NCBI GenBank assembly: GCA_950097015.1 | Contig: CATNEN010000003.1 | Location: 3,389,501 to 3,453,500 of the forward strand | From: Macrostomum hystrix | Taxonomy: Eukaryota > Platyhelminthes > Macrostomidae | Reading direction: 5' to 3' | Length of the DNA: 64,000 nt | In this document: positions 11,201-24,100 of the stretch, in pieces | How the letters are laid out: each line of letters begins with the position of its first letter | Position numbering within the stretch: the stretch's first letter is position 1 | Notes under the pieces: model-generated | Told to the model about the DNA's origin: nothing | Seen by the model: only the letters and a program-made list of their open reading frames with translations | The model's database searches: none | Translations under genes and position numbers: made by a program

Positions 11201-12267
11201 CCTGTTAGATATTTGTTAGTGTTGTAACAGCCCAGCTGTTAACGGTATTGCAGAGCATCACAAGCAGTCACCCAGTTCCAAACCGAATGTGCTCAACTGG
11301 TTGGCTTGGGCCTAGACAAAGAGCTGTACAGGCGACAGCTCAACTATATGGTAAGTGCCGATGAAATGAGCCATGCTTCATACTTGCTACTAACAGTAGG
11401 CACGCGAAATGTACCCATTGCACTTTTGCATCGAATCAAAAGCTTTTGGTTTGCTTCTAGATTTAATATCGGAACCTTTGTGACTCGGAAAGTTTAGGTC
11501 TCACAGATCCTAAACCATTGATTCTGACCCACTGAGCCTGACCCACTAGTCGTGACCAACTGAACCTGACCCACTTCTCCTGACCCACTTGTCCTGACCC
11601 ACTTATCCTGACCCGCTCATCCTGACCCATTGATCCTTAACCCACTTGTCCTGGCCTACTGAACCTGACCCACTAGTCGTGACCTACTGAACCCGACCCT
11701 GTAGGCCACTGTAGGCGACCGTGTAGGCCACTTATCCTGGCCTACTGAACCTGACCCACTAGTCGTGACCTACTGAACCCGACCCTGTAGGCCACTGTAG
11801 GCGACCGTGTAGGCCACTTATCCTGGCCTACTTAATCTGACCCAATAGTCGTGACCTACTGAACCTGACCCACTAGTCGTGACCTACTGAACCTGACCCA
11901 CTTATCCTGACCGACTTAACCTGACCCACTTATCCTGAACCGTTCAACCTGACCCATTGATACTGACCCACTTGTCCTGGCCTACTTAACCTGACCCACT
12001 AGTCGTGACCTACTGAACCTGACCCACTTGTCCTGACCTACTTAACCTGACGCACTTATCCTGACCCACTCATCCTGACCCACGGGTCCTGACCCACTGA
12101 ACTTCTGTTCGAAGGCTTAAAAAATATCTTTCTCTAACCATCACAAAAACAGCGCGATCCACAGAAAGCTGAAGCAGCGTGGACCGCACAGCCTCCTACA
12201 ACTAGGCAACAGCAGCAGCGAAATCTTGGTTCTCGGGGCGCCGAATCAGATGATTTGGAATCCATTG
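8271..12267 (+). CDS. divergent TBC-like protein, 5' part (exons 1-4)
   Basis: Exons: 8271-8507, 9000-9103, 11254-11350 and 12153-12267. All have GT-AG borders and their phases chain correctly (0, 2, 0, 1). Exon 1 opens with MSEKPFTQRWLNNAYQDSLQ. Residues 1-185 look mostly helical and soluble, with no signal peptide or membrane segment; residues 147-185 are a polar linker rich in Gln, with QQQQ. I do not recognise this half as a named family. The 3' exons at 60-63 kb continue the frame. The ATG is only 24 nt after the SPRING1 stop and in the same frame. The codons between are open, so a lone TAA separates the two proteins. Each intron holds a different tandem repeat. An extra exon or a different start cannot be excluded. 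Confidence 0.75.
8696..8883 (-). mobile_element. SINE family A, minus orientation, internally deleted
   Basis: On the minus strand a tRNA-like head (TAGCCGAGTGGTTAGAGC as A box, GGGTTCGATTCCC as B box; 8817-8875) is followed by the end of the SINE body with CAGTCCATGGACTG and the terminal CTGACC region. The central part of the body, seen in the 51.4-kb copy, is missing. It lies in intron 1 of the TBC-like gene. It cannot fold into a proper acceptor stem, so it is not called a tRNA gene. Confidence 0.8.
9698..10058 (+). repeat. 22-bp tandem array (intron 2 of TBC-like gene)
   Basis: About 16 copies with the core TCTATGGTCCTTAATAGT. The last bases of the unit alternate between TTCG, TTTG, GCTG and GTAG, giving a simple higher-order pattern. 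Confidence 0.93.
10536..11230 (+). repeat. 20- to 21-bp tandem array with 41-bp higher-order unit
   Basis: Units around CTGTTAGACACTAGAATGAA. Between about 10719 and 10870 a two-unit block of 41 bp (one TTAGACACTATAATGA unit and one TCAGAAACTATAATAA unit) is repeated about four times. The frame reading MKLLDTR repeats is a by-product of the 21-bp period. The sequence decays toward 11230, just before exon 3. Confidence 0.9.
11510..12105 (+). repeat. CCTGACCCACT tandem array with an 86-bp duplication
   Basis: Degenerate 14- to 15-bp units (CTGACCCACTTATC and variants) fill most of intron 3. An 86-bp block containing GTAGGCCACTGTAGGCGACC occurs twice in tandem (11651-11736 and 11737-11822) with identical sequence, which marks a recent duplication inside an older array. 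Confidence 0.9.
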
Positions 12268-12338
12268 GTGAGTTACGGGTTGCCGTCCATCAGTTACAGT
12301 ATTGGCATTTCACTCCCTGAGTTTTGACCGGAAGAATA

Positions 12339-13560
12339 ATATCATCTGAGTAGACTATGACCTGAGTAGATTATGACCTGAGTAGATTATGACCTGAGTA
12401 GACTATGAGCTGAGTAGACTATGACCTTGAGTAGACTATGAACTGAGTAGACTATGACCTTGAGTAGACTATGACCTTGAGTAGACTATGACCTGAGTAG
12501 ATTATGAGCTGAGTAGACTATGACCTGAGTAGATTATGACCTGAGTAGACTATGAGCTGAGTAGACTATGACCTTGAGTAGACTATGAACTGAGTAGACT
12601 ATGACCTTGAGTAGACTATGACCTTGAGTAGACTATGACCTGAGTAGATTATGACCTGAGTAGACTATGAACTGAGTAGACTATGACCTTGAGTAGACTA
12701 TGAACTGAGTAGACTATGACCTTGAGTAGACTATGACCTGAGTAGACTATGAGCTGAGTAGACTATGACCTGAGTAGACTATGACCTGAGTAGATTATGA
12801 CCTGAGTAGACTATGAGCTGAGTAGACTATGACCTTGAGTAGACTATGACCTTGAGTAGACTATGACCTGAGTAGATTATGACCTGAGTAGACTATGAGC
12901 TGAGTAGACTATGACCTTGAGTAGACTATGAACTGAGTAGACTATGACCTTGAGTATACTATGACACCTTAGTAGACTATGACCTTGAGTAGACTATGAC
13001 CTGAGTAGATTATGACCTTGAGTAGACTATGAGCTGAGTAGACTATGAGCTGAGTAGACTATGACCTTGAGTAGACTATGACACCTGAGTAGACTATGAC
13101 ACATGAGTAGACTATGACCTTGAGTAGACTATGACACCTTAGTAGACTATGACACCTGAGTAGACTATGACACCTGAGTAGACTATGACACCTGAGTAGA
13201 CTATGACACATGAGTAGACTATGACCTTGAGTAGACTATGAGCTGAGTAGACTATGATCTTGAGTAGACTATGAACTGAGTAGACTATGACCTTGAGTAG
13301 ACTATGACACCTTAGTAGACTATGACCTTGAGTAGACTATGACCTGAGTAGATTATGACCTGAGTAGACTATGACCTGAGTAGACTATGAACTGAGTAGA
13401 CTATGACCTTGAGTAGACTATGACCTGAGTAGACTATGACCTGAGTAGACTATGAACTGAGTAGACTATGACCTTGAGTAGACTATGACACCTGAGTAGA
13501 CTATGACCTTGAGTAGACTATGACCTGAGTAGACTATGACCTTGAGTAGACTATGGCTAC
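12339..13560 (+). repeat. 16/17-bp GAGTAGACTATGACC array
   Basis: About 73 copies of GAGTAGACTATGACCT with variants (GAGCT, GAACT, GACACCT, GATTATGACC) in mixed order. The start lies about 70 bp after the exon 4 donor. Confidence 0.95.
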
Positions 13561-14219
13561 TGAGTAGACACTATCACATCAATAGAACTTATTGAAAGCA
13601 TTACGCCCGAAAAGAAATTTAAAAAACGTAAAAACATTAAACTAGTAATTTATATATGATTCCACTGTTAGTAGCTTAGCTAGATTTTCTTGTTAAAATC
13701 AAGAAACTCGCTAATTGAAGAATTGAAACATGTATAGATAATCAGGTGAAGGATTAACAGATTAGAGAACGCCTGTTCAGTTAATCCTACACTAACAGAA
13801 TCGTGAAATCAAAAGCAGCAAACAAAATAATACTAGGCCCTAGGTCGTATATTATTCGGAAATGTTTTACTAGCTAACTCTCCTCCGTTTCAGAATTCCT
13901 AGTTGTAAATTATTCAAGAAATAATTTCAAATTTCTCGCATCCTCTGCTGCAAAAGAAAAGCAAATAAAAGATTGTTGCGAATGTAGCGATGTAGCGATT
14001 ACTTCTGCTGGAAGTAGTTGAACAAAAGGACCGCTCATTTTCTTTGCTGCTTTTTCAATTGATTCTAAAATGTTTCTACTTTAAGTTACAAAATAGATCC
14101 AAGCCATGCTGGGTGTTATTCGTTCGCTTCTTTCAATTCTTTCTCTTGTGTGATTTAGTCTTAATCCAACTGTACATTGTTACATTTTCTCTCTGATTCT
14201 TATGTCCTAGTTAATCTTG
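13561..14219. other. unique intronic sequence, nothing recognised
   Basis: AT-rich, no exon-like frame with splice borders, no transposon ends seen. Confidence 0.5.
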
Positions 14220-14660
14220 CACTCACCCACCTGACAAATCTCTCTAACTCACTCTCGCTTTCTCACTCTCTCTCTCTCTCGCTCTCCCAATCTCTTACTC
14301 TCTCCCTCTTTCACTCTCTCACTCTCTCACTCTCTCACTCTCTCACTCTCTCACTATCTCACTCCCTCACTCTCTCACTCTCTCACTCTCTCACTATCTC
14401 ACTCCCTCACTCTCTCACTCTCTCCCTCTTTCACTCTCTCACTCTCTCACTCTCTCACTCTCTCACTCTCTCACTCTCTCACTCTCTCACTCTCTCACTC
14501 TCTCACTCTCTCACTCTTTCACTCTCTCACTCTCTCACTCTCTCACTCTCTCACTCTCTCACTCTCTCACTCTCTCACTATCTCTCTCTTACTCTTTCAC
14601 TCTTTCAGCGCTTCACTTTTTCACTCTGAACTCTCTCATTCTCTCTCAGTCTCCCACTGC
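14220..14660 (+). repeat. 8-bp CTCTCACT tandem array
   Basis: Near-perfect repetition of CTCTCACT with CTCCCTCTTT and ACTATCTC variants. The SLSHSLTL frame is only the 24-bp reading of three units. Confidence 0.95.
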
Positions 14661-15140
14661 AGCCATATAGAACAGGTGGCTGTGCAGCACTGATTCACCT
14701 ACAATAATATAGCAGCTTTGGGGTGATTACTTGCAGTTCAGGTCCAACGTAAGAAAGATTATTGACAGTTGCCGAAGATGACAGTAAATATAAATATACA
14801 AGTTTGCAATTCCTGCGCAGAGACAACGAATCATTGCAGAAATTGCTTTGGCCAACACACCAGATAGGCATCATAAACGCTGGATGCGACCATAAAAGTT
14901 TATAAAAGTTTTCACACGAGAATAATGCGAATCGGATGTGTTGCTTGTGTGCGTTTGTGACAAATGTTTATGCTACTTCTGCATCGCACTGCAAACGGTA
15001 TGGTGTTCTAGTAAACTGTATATTCAACGAGTGTACAGTTATCCCAAAACTGTCAATGTCCCACTGTTAGAGCCTGGAATGAAAAACGTGAAATGGAGCT
15101 TGAATTTTTACCACAAGTTTGTTAAAAACTTGTAATTAAA
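14661..15140. other. unique intronic sequence between two satellites
   Basis: No gene or mobile-element end recognised. A short open frame here has no splice or homology support. Confidence 0.45.
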
Positions 15141-18100
15141 AGAGGAAAGACAAGCGAGCGTGAGAGAGATAGGAGAGGGTGAGAGATAGGAGAGAGAGAT
15201 AAGAGAGGGAGAGATAAGAGAGAGAGATAAGAGAGGGAGAGAGATAGGAGAGAGAGATAAGAGAGGGAGAGATAAGAGAGGGAGAAATAAGAGAGGGAGA
15301 GATATATGACAGAGAGAGAGATAAGAGAGGGAGACAGATAAGAGAGGGAGAGAGATAAGAGAGGGAGAGATAAGAGAGGGAGAAATAAGAGAGGGAGAGA
15401 TATATGACAGAGAGAGAGATAAGAGAAGGAGAGAGATAAGAGAGGGAGAGAGATAAGAGAGGGAGAGAGATAAGAGGGGGAGAGAGATAAGAGAGGGAGA
15501 GAGATAAGAGAGGGTGAGAGATAAGAGAGGGAGAGAGATAAGAGAGGGAGAGAGATAAGAGAGGGAGAGAGATAAGAGAGGGTCAGAGATAAGAGAGGGA
15601 GAGAGATAAGAGAGGGTGAGAGATCAGAGAGGGAGAGAGATAAGAGAGGGTCAGAGATAAGAGAGGGAGAGAGATAAGAGAGGGTGAGAGATAAGAGAGG
15701 GAGAGAGATAAGAGAGGGAGAAAGATAAGAGAGGGTGAGAGATAAGAGAGGGTGAGAGATAAGAGAGGGAGAGAGATAAGAGAGGGTGAGAGATAAGAGA
15801 GGGTTAAATAGATAAGAGAGGGAGAGAAATAATAGAAGGAGAGAGATAAGAGAGGGTGAGAGATAAGACAGGGTGAGAGATAAGAGAGGGAGAGAGATAA
15901 GAGAGGGTGAGAGATAAGAGAGGGAGAGAAATAAGAGAGGGAGAGAGATAAGAGAGGGTGAGAGATTAGAGAGGGAGAGAGATAAGAGAGGGTGAGAGAT
16001 AAGAGAGGGAGAGAGATAAGAGAGGGTGAGAGATTAGAGAGGGAGAGAGATAAGAGAGGGTCAGAGATAAGAGAGGGAGAGAGATAAGAGAGGGAGAGAA
16101 ATAAGAGAGGGAGAGAGATAAGAGAGGGAGAGAGATAAGAGAGGGAGAGAGATAAGAGAGGGTGATAGATAAAAGAGGGAGAGAGATAAGAGAGGGTGAG
16201 AGATAAGAGAGGGTAAGAGATAAGAGAGGGAGAGAGATAAGAGAGGGTGAGAGATAAGAGAGGGTAAGAGATAAGAGAGGGAGAGAGATAAGAGAGGGTG
16301 AGAGATAAGAGAGGGTGAAAGATTAGAGGGAGAGAGATAAGAGAGGGTGAGAGATAAGAGAGGGAGAGAGATAAGAGAGGGTGAGAGATAAGAGAGGGAG
16401 AGAGATAAGAGAGGGAGAGAGATAAGAGAGGGTGAGAGATTAGAGAGGGAGAGAGATAAGAGGGGGAGAGAGATAAGAGAGGGAGAGAGATAAGAGAGGG
16501 AGAGAGATAAGAGAGGGAGAGAGATGAGAGAGGGAGAGAGATAAGAGAGGGAGAGAGATAAGAGAGGGAGAGAGATAAGAGAGGGAGAGAGATAAGAGAG
16601 GGTGAGAGATTAGAGAGGGAGAGAGATAGGAGGGGGAGAGAGATAAGAGAGGGTGAGAGATAAGAGAGGGTGAGAGATAAGAGAGGGTGAGAGATAAGAG
16701 AGGGTGAGAGATAAGAGAGGGAGAGAGATAAGAGAGGGAGAGAGATAAGAGAGGGAGAGAGATAAGAGAGGGAGAGAGATAAGAGAGGGAGAGAGATAAG
16801 AGAGGGTGAGAGATAAGAGAGGGAGAGAGATAAGAGAGGGAGAGAGATAATAGAGGGTGAGAGATTAGAGAGGGAGAGAGATAAGAGGGGGAGAGAGATA
16901 AGAGAGGGAGAGAGATAAGAGAGGGAGAGAGATAAGAGAGGGAGAGAGATAAGAGAGGGAGAGAGATAAGAGGGGGAGAGAGATAAGAGAGGGTGAGAGA
17001 TAAGAGAGGGAGAGAGATAAGAGAGGGAGAGAGATAAGAGAGGGTGAGAGATAAGAGAGGGTGAGAGATAGGAGAGGGAGAGAGATAAGAGAGGGAGAGA
17101 GATAAGAGAGGGAGAGAGATAAGAGAGGGTGAGAGATAAGAGAGGGAGAGAGTTAAGAGAGAGAGAGAGATAAGAGAGGGAGAGAGATAAGAGAGGGTGA
17201 GAGATAAGAGAGGGAGAGAGTTAAGAGAGGGAGAGAGATAAGAGAGGGAGAGAGATAAGAGAGGGTGAAAGATAAGAGAGGGTGAGAGATAGGAGAGGGA
17301 GAGAGATAAGAGAGGGTGAGAGATAAGAGAGGGTGAGAGATAAGAGAGGGTGACAGATAAGAGAGGGAGAGAGATAAGAGAGGGTGAGAGATAAGAGAGG
17401 GTGAGAGATAGGAGATGGATAGAGATAAGAGAGGGAGAGAGATAAGAGAGGGTGAGAGATAAGAGAGGGTGAGAGATAAGAGAGGGTGAGAGATAAGAGA
17501 GGGAGAGAGATAGGAGAGGGAGAGAGATAAGAGAGGGTGAGAGATAAGAGAGGGAGAGAGATAAGAGAGGGAGAGAGTTAAGAGAGGGAGAGAGATAAGA
17601 GAGGGTGAGAGATAGGAGAGAGAGATAAGAGAGGGAGAGATAAGAGAGAGAGATAAGAGAGGGAGAGAGATAAGAGAGGGTGATAGATAAAAGAGGGAGA
17701 GAGATAAGAGAGGGTGAGAGATAAGAGAGGGTGAGAGATAAGAGAGGGAGAGAGATAAGAGAGGGTGAGAGATAAGAGAGGGTGAGAGATTAGAGGGAGA
17801 GAGATAAGAGAGGGTGAGAGATAAGAGAGGGAGAGAGATAAGAGAGGGAGAAAGATAAGAGAGGGTGAGAGATAAGAGAGGGAGAGAGATAAGAGAGGGT
17901 GAGAGATAAGAGAGGGAGAGAGATAAGAGAGGGAGAGAGATAAGAGAGGGTGAGAGATAAGAGAGGGAGGGAGATAAGAGAGGGTGAGAGATAAGAGAGG
18001 GTGAGAGATAAGAGGGGGAGAGAGATAAGAGAGGGTGAGAGATAAGAGAGGGAGAGAGATAAGAGGGGGAGAGAGATAAGAGAGGGTGAGAGATAAGAGA

Positions 18101-21100
18101 GGGAGAGAGATAAGAGAGGGAGAGAGACAAGAGAGGGTGAGAGATAAGAGCGGGAGAGAGATAAGAGAGGGTGAGAGATTAGAGAGGGAGAGAGATAAGA
18201 GGGGGAGAGAGATAAGAGAGGGAGAGAGATAGGAGAGGGAGAGAGATAAGAGAGGGAGAGAGATAAGAGAGGGAGAGAGATAAGAGAGGGAGAGAGTTAA
18301 GAGAGGGAGAGAGATAAGAGAGGGTGAGAGATAAGAGAGGGAGAGATAAGAGAGAGAGATAAGAGAGGGAGAGAGATAAGAGAGGGTGATAGATAAAAGA
18401 GGGTGATAGATAAAAGAGGGAGAGAGATAAGAGAGGGAGAGAGATAAGAGAGGGAGAGAGATAAGAGAGGGTGATAGATAAAAGAGGGTGAGAGATAAGA
18501 GAGGGTGAGAGATAAGAGAGGGAGAGAGATAAGAGAGGGTGAGAGATAAGAGAGGGTGAGAGATTAGAGGGAGAGAGATAAGAGAGGGTGAGAGATAAGA
18601 GAGGGAGAGAGATAAGAGAGGGTGAGAGATAAGAGAGGGTGAGAGATAGGAGATGGATAGAGATAAGAGAGGGAGAGAGATAAGAGAGGGAGAGAGATAA
18701 GAGAGGGTGAGAGATAAGAGAGGGTGAGAGATAAGAGAGGGTGAGAGATAAGAGAGGGAGAGAGATAGGAGAGGGAGAGAGATAAGAGAGGGTGAGAGAT
18801 AAGAGAGGGAGAGAGATAAGAGAGGGAGAGAGTTAAGAGAGGGAGAGAGATAAGAGAGGGTGAGAGATAGGAGAGAGAGATAAGAGAGGGAGAGATAAGA
18901 GAGAGAGATAAGAGAGGGAGAGAGATAGGAGACAGAGATAAGAGAGGGAGAGATAAGAGAGGGAGAAATAAGAGAGGGAGAGATATATGACAGAGAGAGA
19001 GATAAGAGAGGGAGAGAGATAAGAGAGGGAGAGAGAGAAGAGAGGGAGAGAGATAAGAGGGGGAGAGAGATAAGAGAGGGAGAGAGATAAGAGAGGGTGA
19101 GAGATAAGAGAGGGAGAGAGATAAGAGAGGGAGAGAGATAAGAGAGGGAGAGAGATAAGAGAGGGTCAGAGATAAGAGAGGGAGAGAGATAAGAGAGGGT
19201 GAGAGATAAGAGAGGGAGAGAGATAAGAGAGGGAGAAAGATAAGAGAGGGTGAGAGATAAGAGAGGGTGAGAGATAAGAGAGGGAGAGAGATAAGAGAGG
19301 GTGAGAGATAAGAGAGGGTGAGAGATTAGAGAGGGAGAGAGATAAGAGAGGGTGAGAGATAAGAGAGAGAGAGAAACAAGAGAGGGTGATAGATAAAAGA
19401 GGGAGAGAGATAAGAGAGGGTGAGAGATAAGAGAGGTTGAGAGATAAGAGAGGGAGAGAGATAAGAGAGGGTGAGAGATAAGAGAGGGTGAGAGATTAGA
19501 GAGGGAGAGAGATAAGAGAGGGTGAGAGATAAGAGAGGGAGAGAGATAAGAGAGGGAGAGAGATAAGAGAGGGTGAGAGATAAGAGAGGGAGAGAGATAA
19601 GAGAGGGAGAGAGATAAGAGAGGGAGAGAGATAAGAGAGGGAGAGAGATAAGAGAGGGTGATAGATAAAAGAAGGAGAGAGATAAGAGAGGGAGAGAGAT
19701 AAGAGAGGGAGAGAGATAAGAGAGGGTGATAGATAAAAGAGGGAGAGAGATAAGAGAGGGTGAGAGATAAGAGAGGGTGAGAGATAAGAGAGGGAGAGAG
19801 ATAAGAGAGGGTGAGAGATAAGAGAGGGTGAGAGATTAGAGGGAGAGAGATAAGAGAGGGTGAGAGATAAGAGAGGGAGAGAGATAAGAGAGGGAGAGAG
19901 ATAAGAGAGGGAGAGAGATAAGAGAGGGAGAGAGATAAGAGAGGGAGAGAAATAAGAGAGGGAGAGAGATAAGAGAGGGAGAGAGATAAGAGAGGGAGAG
20001 AAATAAGAGAGGGAGAGAGATAAGAGAGGGAGAGAGATAAGAGGGGGAGAGAAATAAGAGAGGGAGAGAGATAAGAGAGGGAGAGAGATAAGAGAGGGAG
20101 AAAGATAAGAGAGGGTGAGAGATAAGAGAGGGAGAGAGATAAGAGAGGGTGAGAGATAAGAGAGGGAGAGAGATAAGAGAGGGAGAGATATAAGAGAGGG
20201 AGAGAGTTAAGAGAGGGAGAGAGATAAGAGAGGCAGAGAGATAAGAGAGGGTGAGATATAAGAGAGGGAGAGAGATAAGAGAGGGTGAGAGATAAGAGAG
20301 GGTGAGAGATAGGAGAGGGAGAGAGATAAGAGAGGGAGAGAGATAAGAGAGGGAGAGAGATAAGAGAGGGTGAGAGATAAGAGAGGGAGAGAGTTAAGAG
20401 AGAGAGAGAGATAAGAGAGGGAGAGAGATAAGAGAGGGTGAGAGATAAGAGAGGGAGAGAGTTAAGAGAGGGAGAGAGATAAGAGAGGGAGAGAGATAAG
20501 AGAGGGTGAAAGATAAGAGAGGGTGAGAGATAGGAGAGGGAGAGAGATAAGAGAGGGTGAGAGATAAGAGAGGGTGAGAGATAGGAGATGGATAGAGATA
20601 AGAGAGGGAGAGAGATAAGAGAGGGAGAGAGATAAGAGAGGGAGAGAGATAAGAGAGGGTGATAGATAAAAGAGGGAGAGAGATAAGAGAGGGAGAGAGA
20701 TAAGAGAGGGAGAGAGATAAGAGAGGGTGATAGATAAAAGAGGGAGAGAGATAAGAGAGGGTGAGAGATAAGAGAGGGTGAGAGATAAGAGAGGGAGAGA
20801 GATAAGAGAGGGTGAGAGATAAGAGAGGGTGAGAGATTAGAGGGAGAGAGATAAGAGAGGGTGAGAGATAAGAGAGGGAGAGAGATAAGAGAGGGAGAGA
20901 GATAAGAGAGGGAGAGAGATAAGAGAGGGAGAGAGATAAGAGAGGGAGAGAAATAAGAGAGGGAGAGAGATAAGAGAGGGAGAGAGATAAGAGAGGGAGA
21001 GAAATAAGAGAGGGAGAGAGATAAGAGAGGGAGAGAGATAAGAGGGGGAGAGAGATAAGAGAGGGAGAGAGATAAGAGAGGGAGAGAGATAAGAGAGGGT

Positions 21101-24100
21101 GATAGATAAAAGAGGGAGAGAGATAAGAGAGGGTGAGAGATAAGAGAGGGTGAGAGATAAGAGAGGGAGAGAGATAAGAGAGGGTGAGAGATAAGAGAGG
21201 GTGAGAGATAAGAGAGGGAGAGAGATAAGAGAGGGTGAGAGATAAGAGAGGGTGAGAGATAGGAGAGGGAGAGAGATAAGAGAGGGTGAGAGATAAGAGA
21301 GGGTGAGAGATAGGAGAGGGAGAGAGATAAGAGAGGGAGAGAGATAAGAGAGGGAGAGAGATAAGAGAGGGTGAGAGATAAGAGAGGGAGAGAGTTAAGA
21401 GAGAGAGAGAGATAAGAGAGGGAGAGAGATAAGAGAGGGTGAGAGATAAGAGAGGGAGAGAGTTAAGAGAGGGAGAGAGATAAGAGAGGGAGAGAGATAA
21501 GAGAGGGTGAAAGATAAGAGAGGGTGAGAGATAGGAGAGGGAGAGAGATAAGAGAGGGTGAGAGATAAGAGAGGGTGAGAGATAAGAGAGGGTGAGAGAT
21601 AAGAGAGGGAGAGAGATAAGAGAGGGTGAGAGATAAGAGAGGGTGAGAGATAGGAGATGGATAGAGATAAGAGAGGGAGAGAGATAAGAGAGGGAGAGAG
21701 ATAAGAGAGGGTGAGAGATAAGAGAGGGTGAGAGATAAGAGAGGGTGAGAGATAAGAGAGGGAGAGAGATAAGAGAGGGAGAGAGTTAAGAGAGGGAGAG
21801 AGATAAGAGAGGGTGAGAGATAGGAGAGAGAGATAAGAGAGGGAGAGATAAGAGAGAGAGATAAGAGAGGGAGAGAGATAAGAGAGGGTGATAGATAAAA
21901 GAGGGAGAGAGATAAGAGAGGGTGAGAGATAAGAGAGGGTGAGAGATAAGAGAGGGAGAGAGATAAGAGAGGGTGAGAGATAAGAGAGGGTGAGAGATTA
22001 GAGGGAGAGAGATAAGAGAGGGTGAGAGATAAGAGAGGGAGAGAGATAAGAGAGGGAGAAAGATAAGAGAGGGTGAGAGATAAGAGAGGGAGAGAGATAA
22101 GAGAGGGTGAGAGATAAGAGAGGGAGAGAGATAAGAGAGGGAGAGAGATAAGAGAGGGTGAGAGATAAGAGAGGGAGGGAGATAAGAGAGGGTGAGAGAT
22201 AAGAGAGGGTGAGAGATAAGAGGGGGAGAGAGATAAGAGAGGGTGAGAGATAAGAGAGGGAGAGAGATAAGAGGGGGAGAGAGATAAGAGAGGGTGAGAG
22301 ATAAGAGAGGGAGAGAGATAAGAGAGGGAGAGAGACAAGAGAGGGTGAGAGATAAGAGCGGGAGAGAGATAAGAGAGGGTGAGAGATTAGAGAGGGAGAG
22401 AGATAAGAGGGGGAGAGAGATAAGAGAGGGAGAGAGATAGGAGAGGGAGAGAGATAAGAGAGGGAGAGAGATAAGAGAGGGAGAGAGATAAGAGAGGGAG
22501 AGAGTTAAGAGAGGGAGAGAGATAAGAGAGGGTGAGAGATAAGAGAGGGAGAGATAAGAGAGAGAGATAAGAGAGGGAGAGAGATAAGAGAGGGTGATAG
22601 ATAAAAGAGGGTGATAGATAAAAGAGGGAGAGAGATAAGAGAGGGAGAGAGATAAGAGAGGGAGAGAGATAAGAGAGGGTGATAGATAAAAGAGGGAGAG
22701 AGATAAGAGAGGGTGAGAGATAAGAGAGGGTGAGAGATAAGAGAGGGAGAGAGATAAGAGAGGGTGAGAGATAAGAGAGGGTGAGAGATTAGAGGGAGAG
22801 AGATAAGAGAGGGTGAGAGATAAGAGAGGGAGAGAGATAAGAGAGGGTGAGAGATAAGAGAGGGTGAGAGATAGGAGATGGATAGAGATAAGAGAGGGAG
22901 AGAGATAAGAGAGGGAGAGAGATAAGAGAGGGTGAGAGATAAGAGAGGGTGAGAGATAAGAGAGGGTGAGAGATAAGAGAGGGAGAGAGATAGGAGAGGG
23001 AGAGAGATAAGAGAGGGTGAGAGATAAGAGAGGGAGAGAGATAAGAGAGGGAGAGAGTTAAGAGAGGGAGAGAGATAAGAGAGGGTGAGAGATAGGAGAG
23101 AGAGATAAGAGAGGGAGAGATAAGAGAGAGAGATAAGAGAGGGAGAGAGATAGGAGAGAGAGATAAGAGAGGGAGAGATAAGAGAGGGAGAAATAAGAGA
23201 GGGAGAGATATATGACAGAGAGAGAGATAAGAGAGGGAGAGAGATAAGAGAGGGAGAGAGAGAAGAGAGGGAGAGAGATAAGAGGGGGAGAGAGATAAGA
23301 GAGGGAGAGAGATAAGAGAGGGTGAGAGATAAGAGAGGGAGAGAGATAAGAGAGGGAGAGAGATAAGAGAGGGTCAGAGATAAGAGAGGGAGAGAGATAA
23401 GAGAGGGTGAGAGATAAGAGAGGGAGAGAGATAAGAGAGGGAGAAAGATAAGAGAGGGTGAGAGATAAGAGAGGGTGAGAGATAAGAGAGGGAGAGAGAT
23501 AAGAGAGGGTGAGAGATAAGAGAGGGTGAGAGATTAGAGAGGGAGAGAGATAAGAGAGGGTGAGAGATAAGAGAGAGAGAGAAACAAGAGAGGGTGATAG
23601 ATAAAAGAGGGAGAGAGATAAGAGAGGGTGAGAGATAAGAGAGGTTGAGAGATAAGAGAGGGAGAGAGATAAGAGAGGGTGAGAGATAAGAGAGGGTGAG
23701 AGATTAGAGAGGGTGAGAGATAAGAGAGGGAGAGAGATAAGAGAGGGTGAGAGATAAGAGAGGGTGAGAGATTAGAGGGAGAGAGATAAGAGAGGGTGAG
23801 AGATAAGAGAGGGAGAGAGATAAGAGAGGGAGAGAGATAAGAGAGGGAGAGAGATAAGAGAGGGAGAGAGATAAGAGAGGGAGAGAAATAAGAGAGGGAG
23901 AGAGATAAGAGAGGGAGAGAGATAAGAGAGGGAGAGAAATAAGAGAGGGAGAGAGATAAGAGAGGGAGAGAGATAAGAGGGGGAGAGAAATAAGAGAGGG
24001 AGAGAGATAAGAGAGGGAGAGAGATAAGAGAGGGAGAAAGATAAGAGAGGGTGAGAGATAAGAGAGGGAGAGAGATAAGAGAGGGTGAGAGATAAGAGAG

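Noticed and set aside
12153-12200. Exon 12153 as the SPRING1 last exon because it starts with RDP
   Set aside because: The phase does not fit the SPRING1 exon 3 donor; the exon at 8183 fits both phase and the KHCFG motif.
9698-13560. CRISPR-like arrays
   Set aside because: The repeats are contiguous satellites without unique spacers, in a eukaryotic intron.
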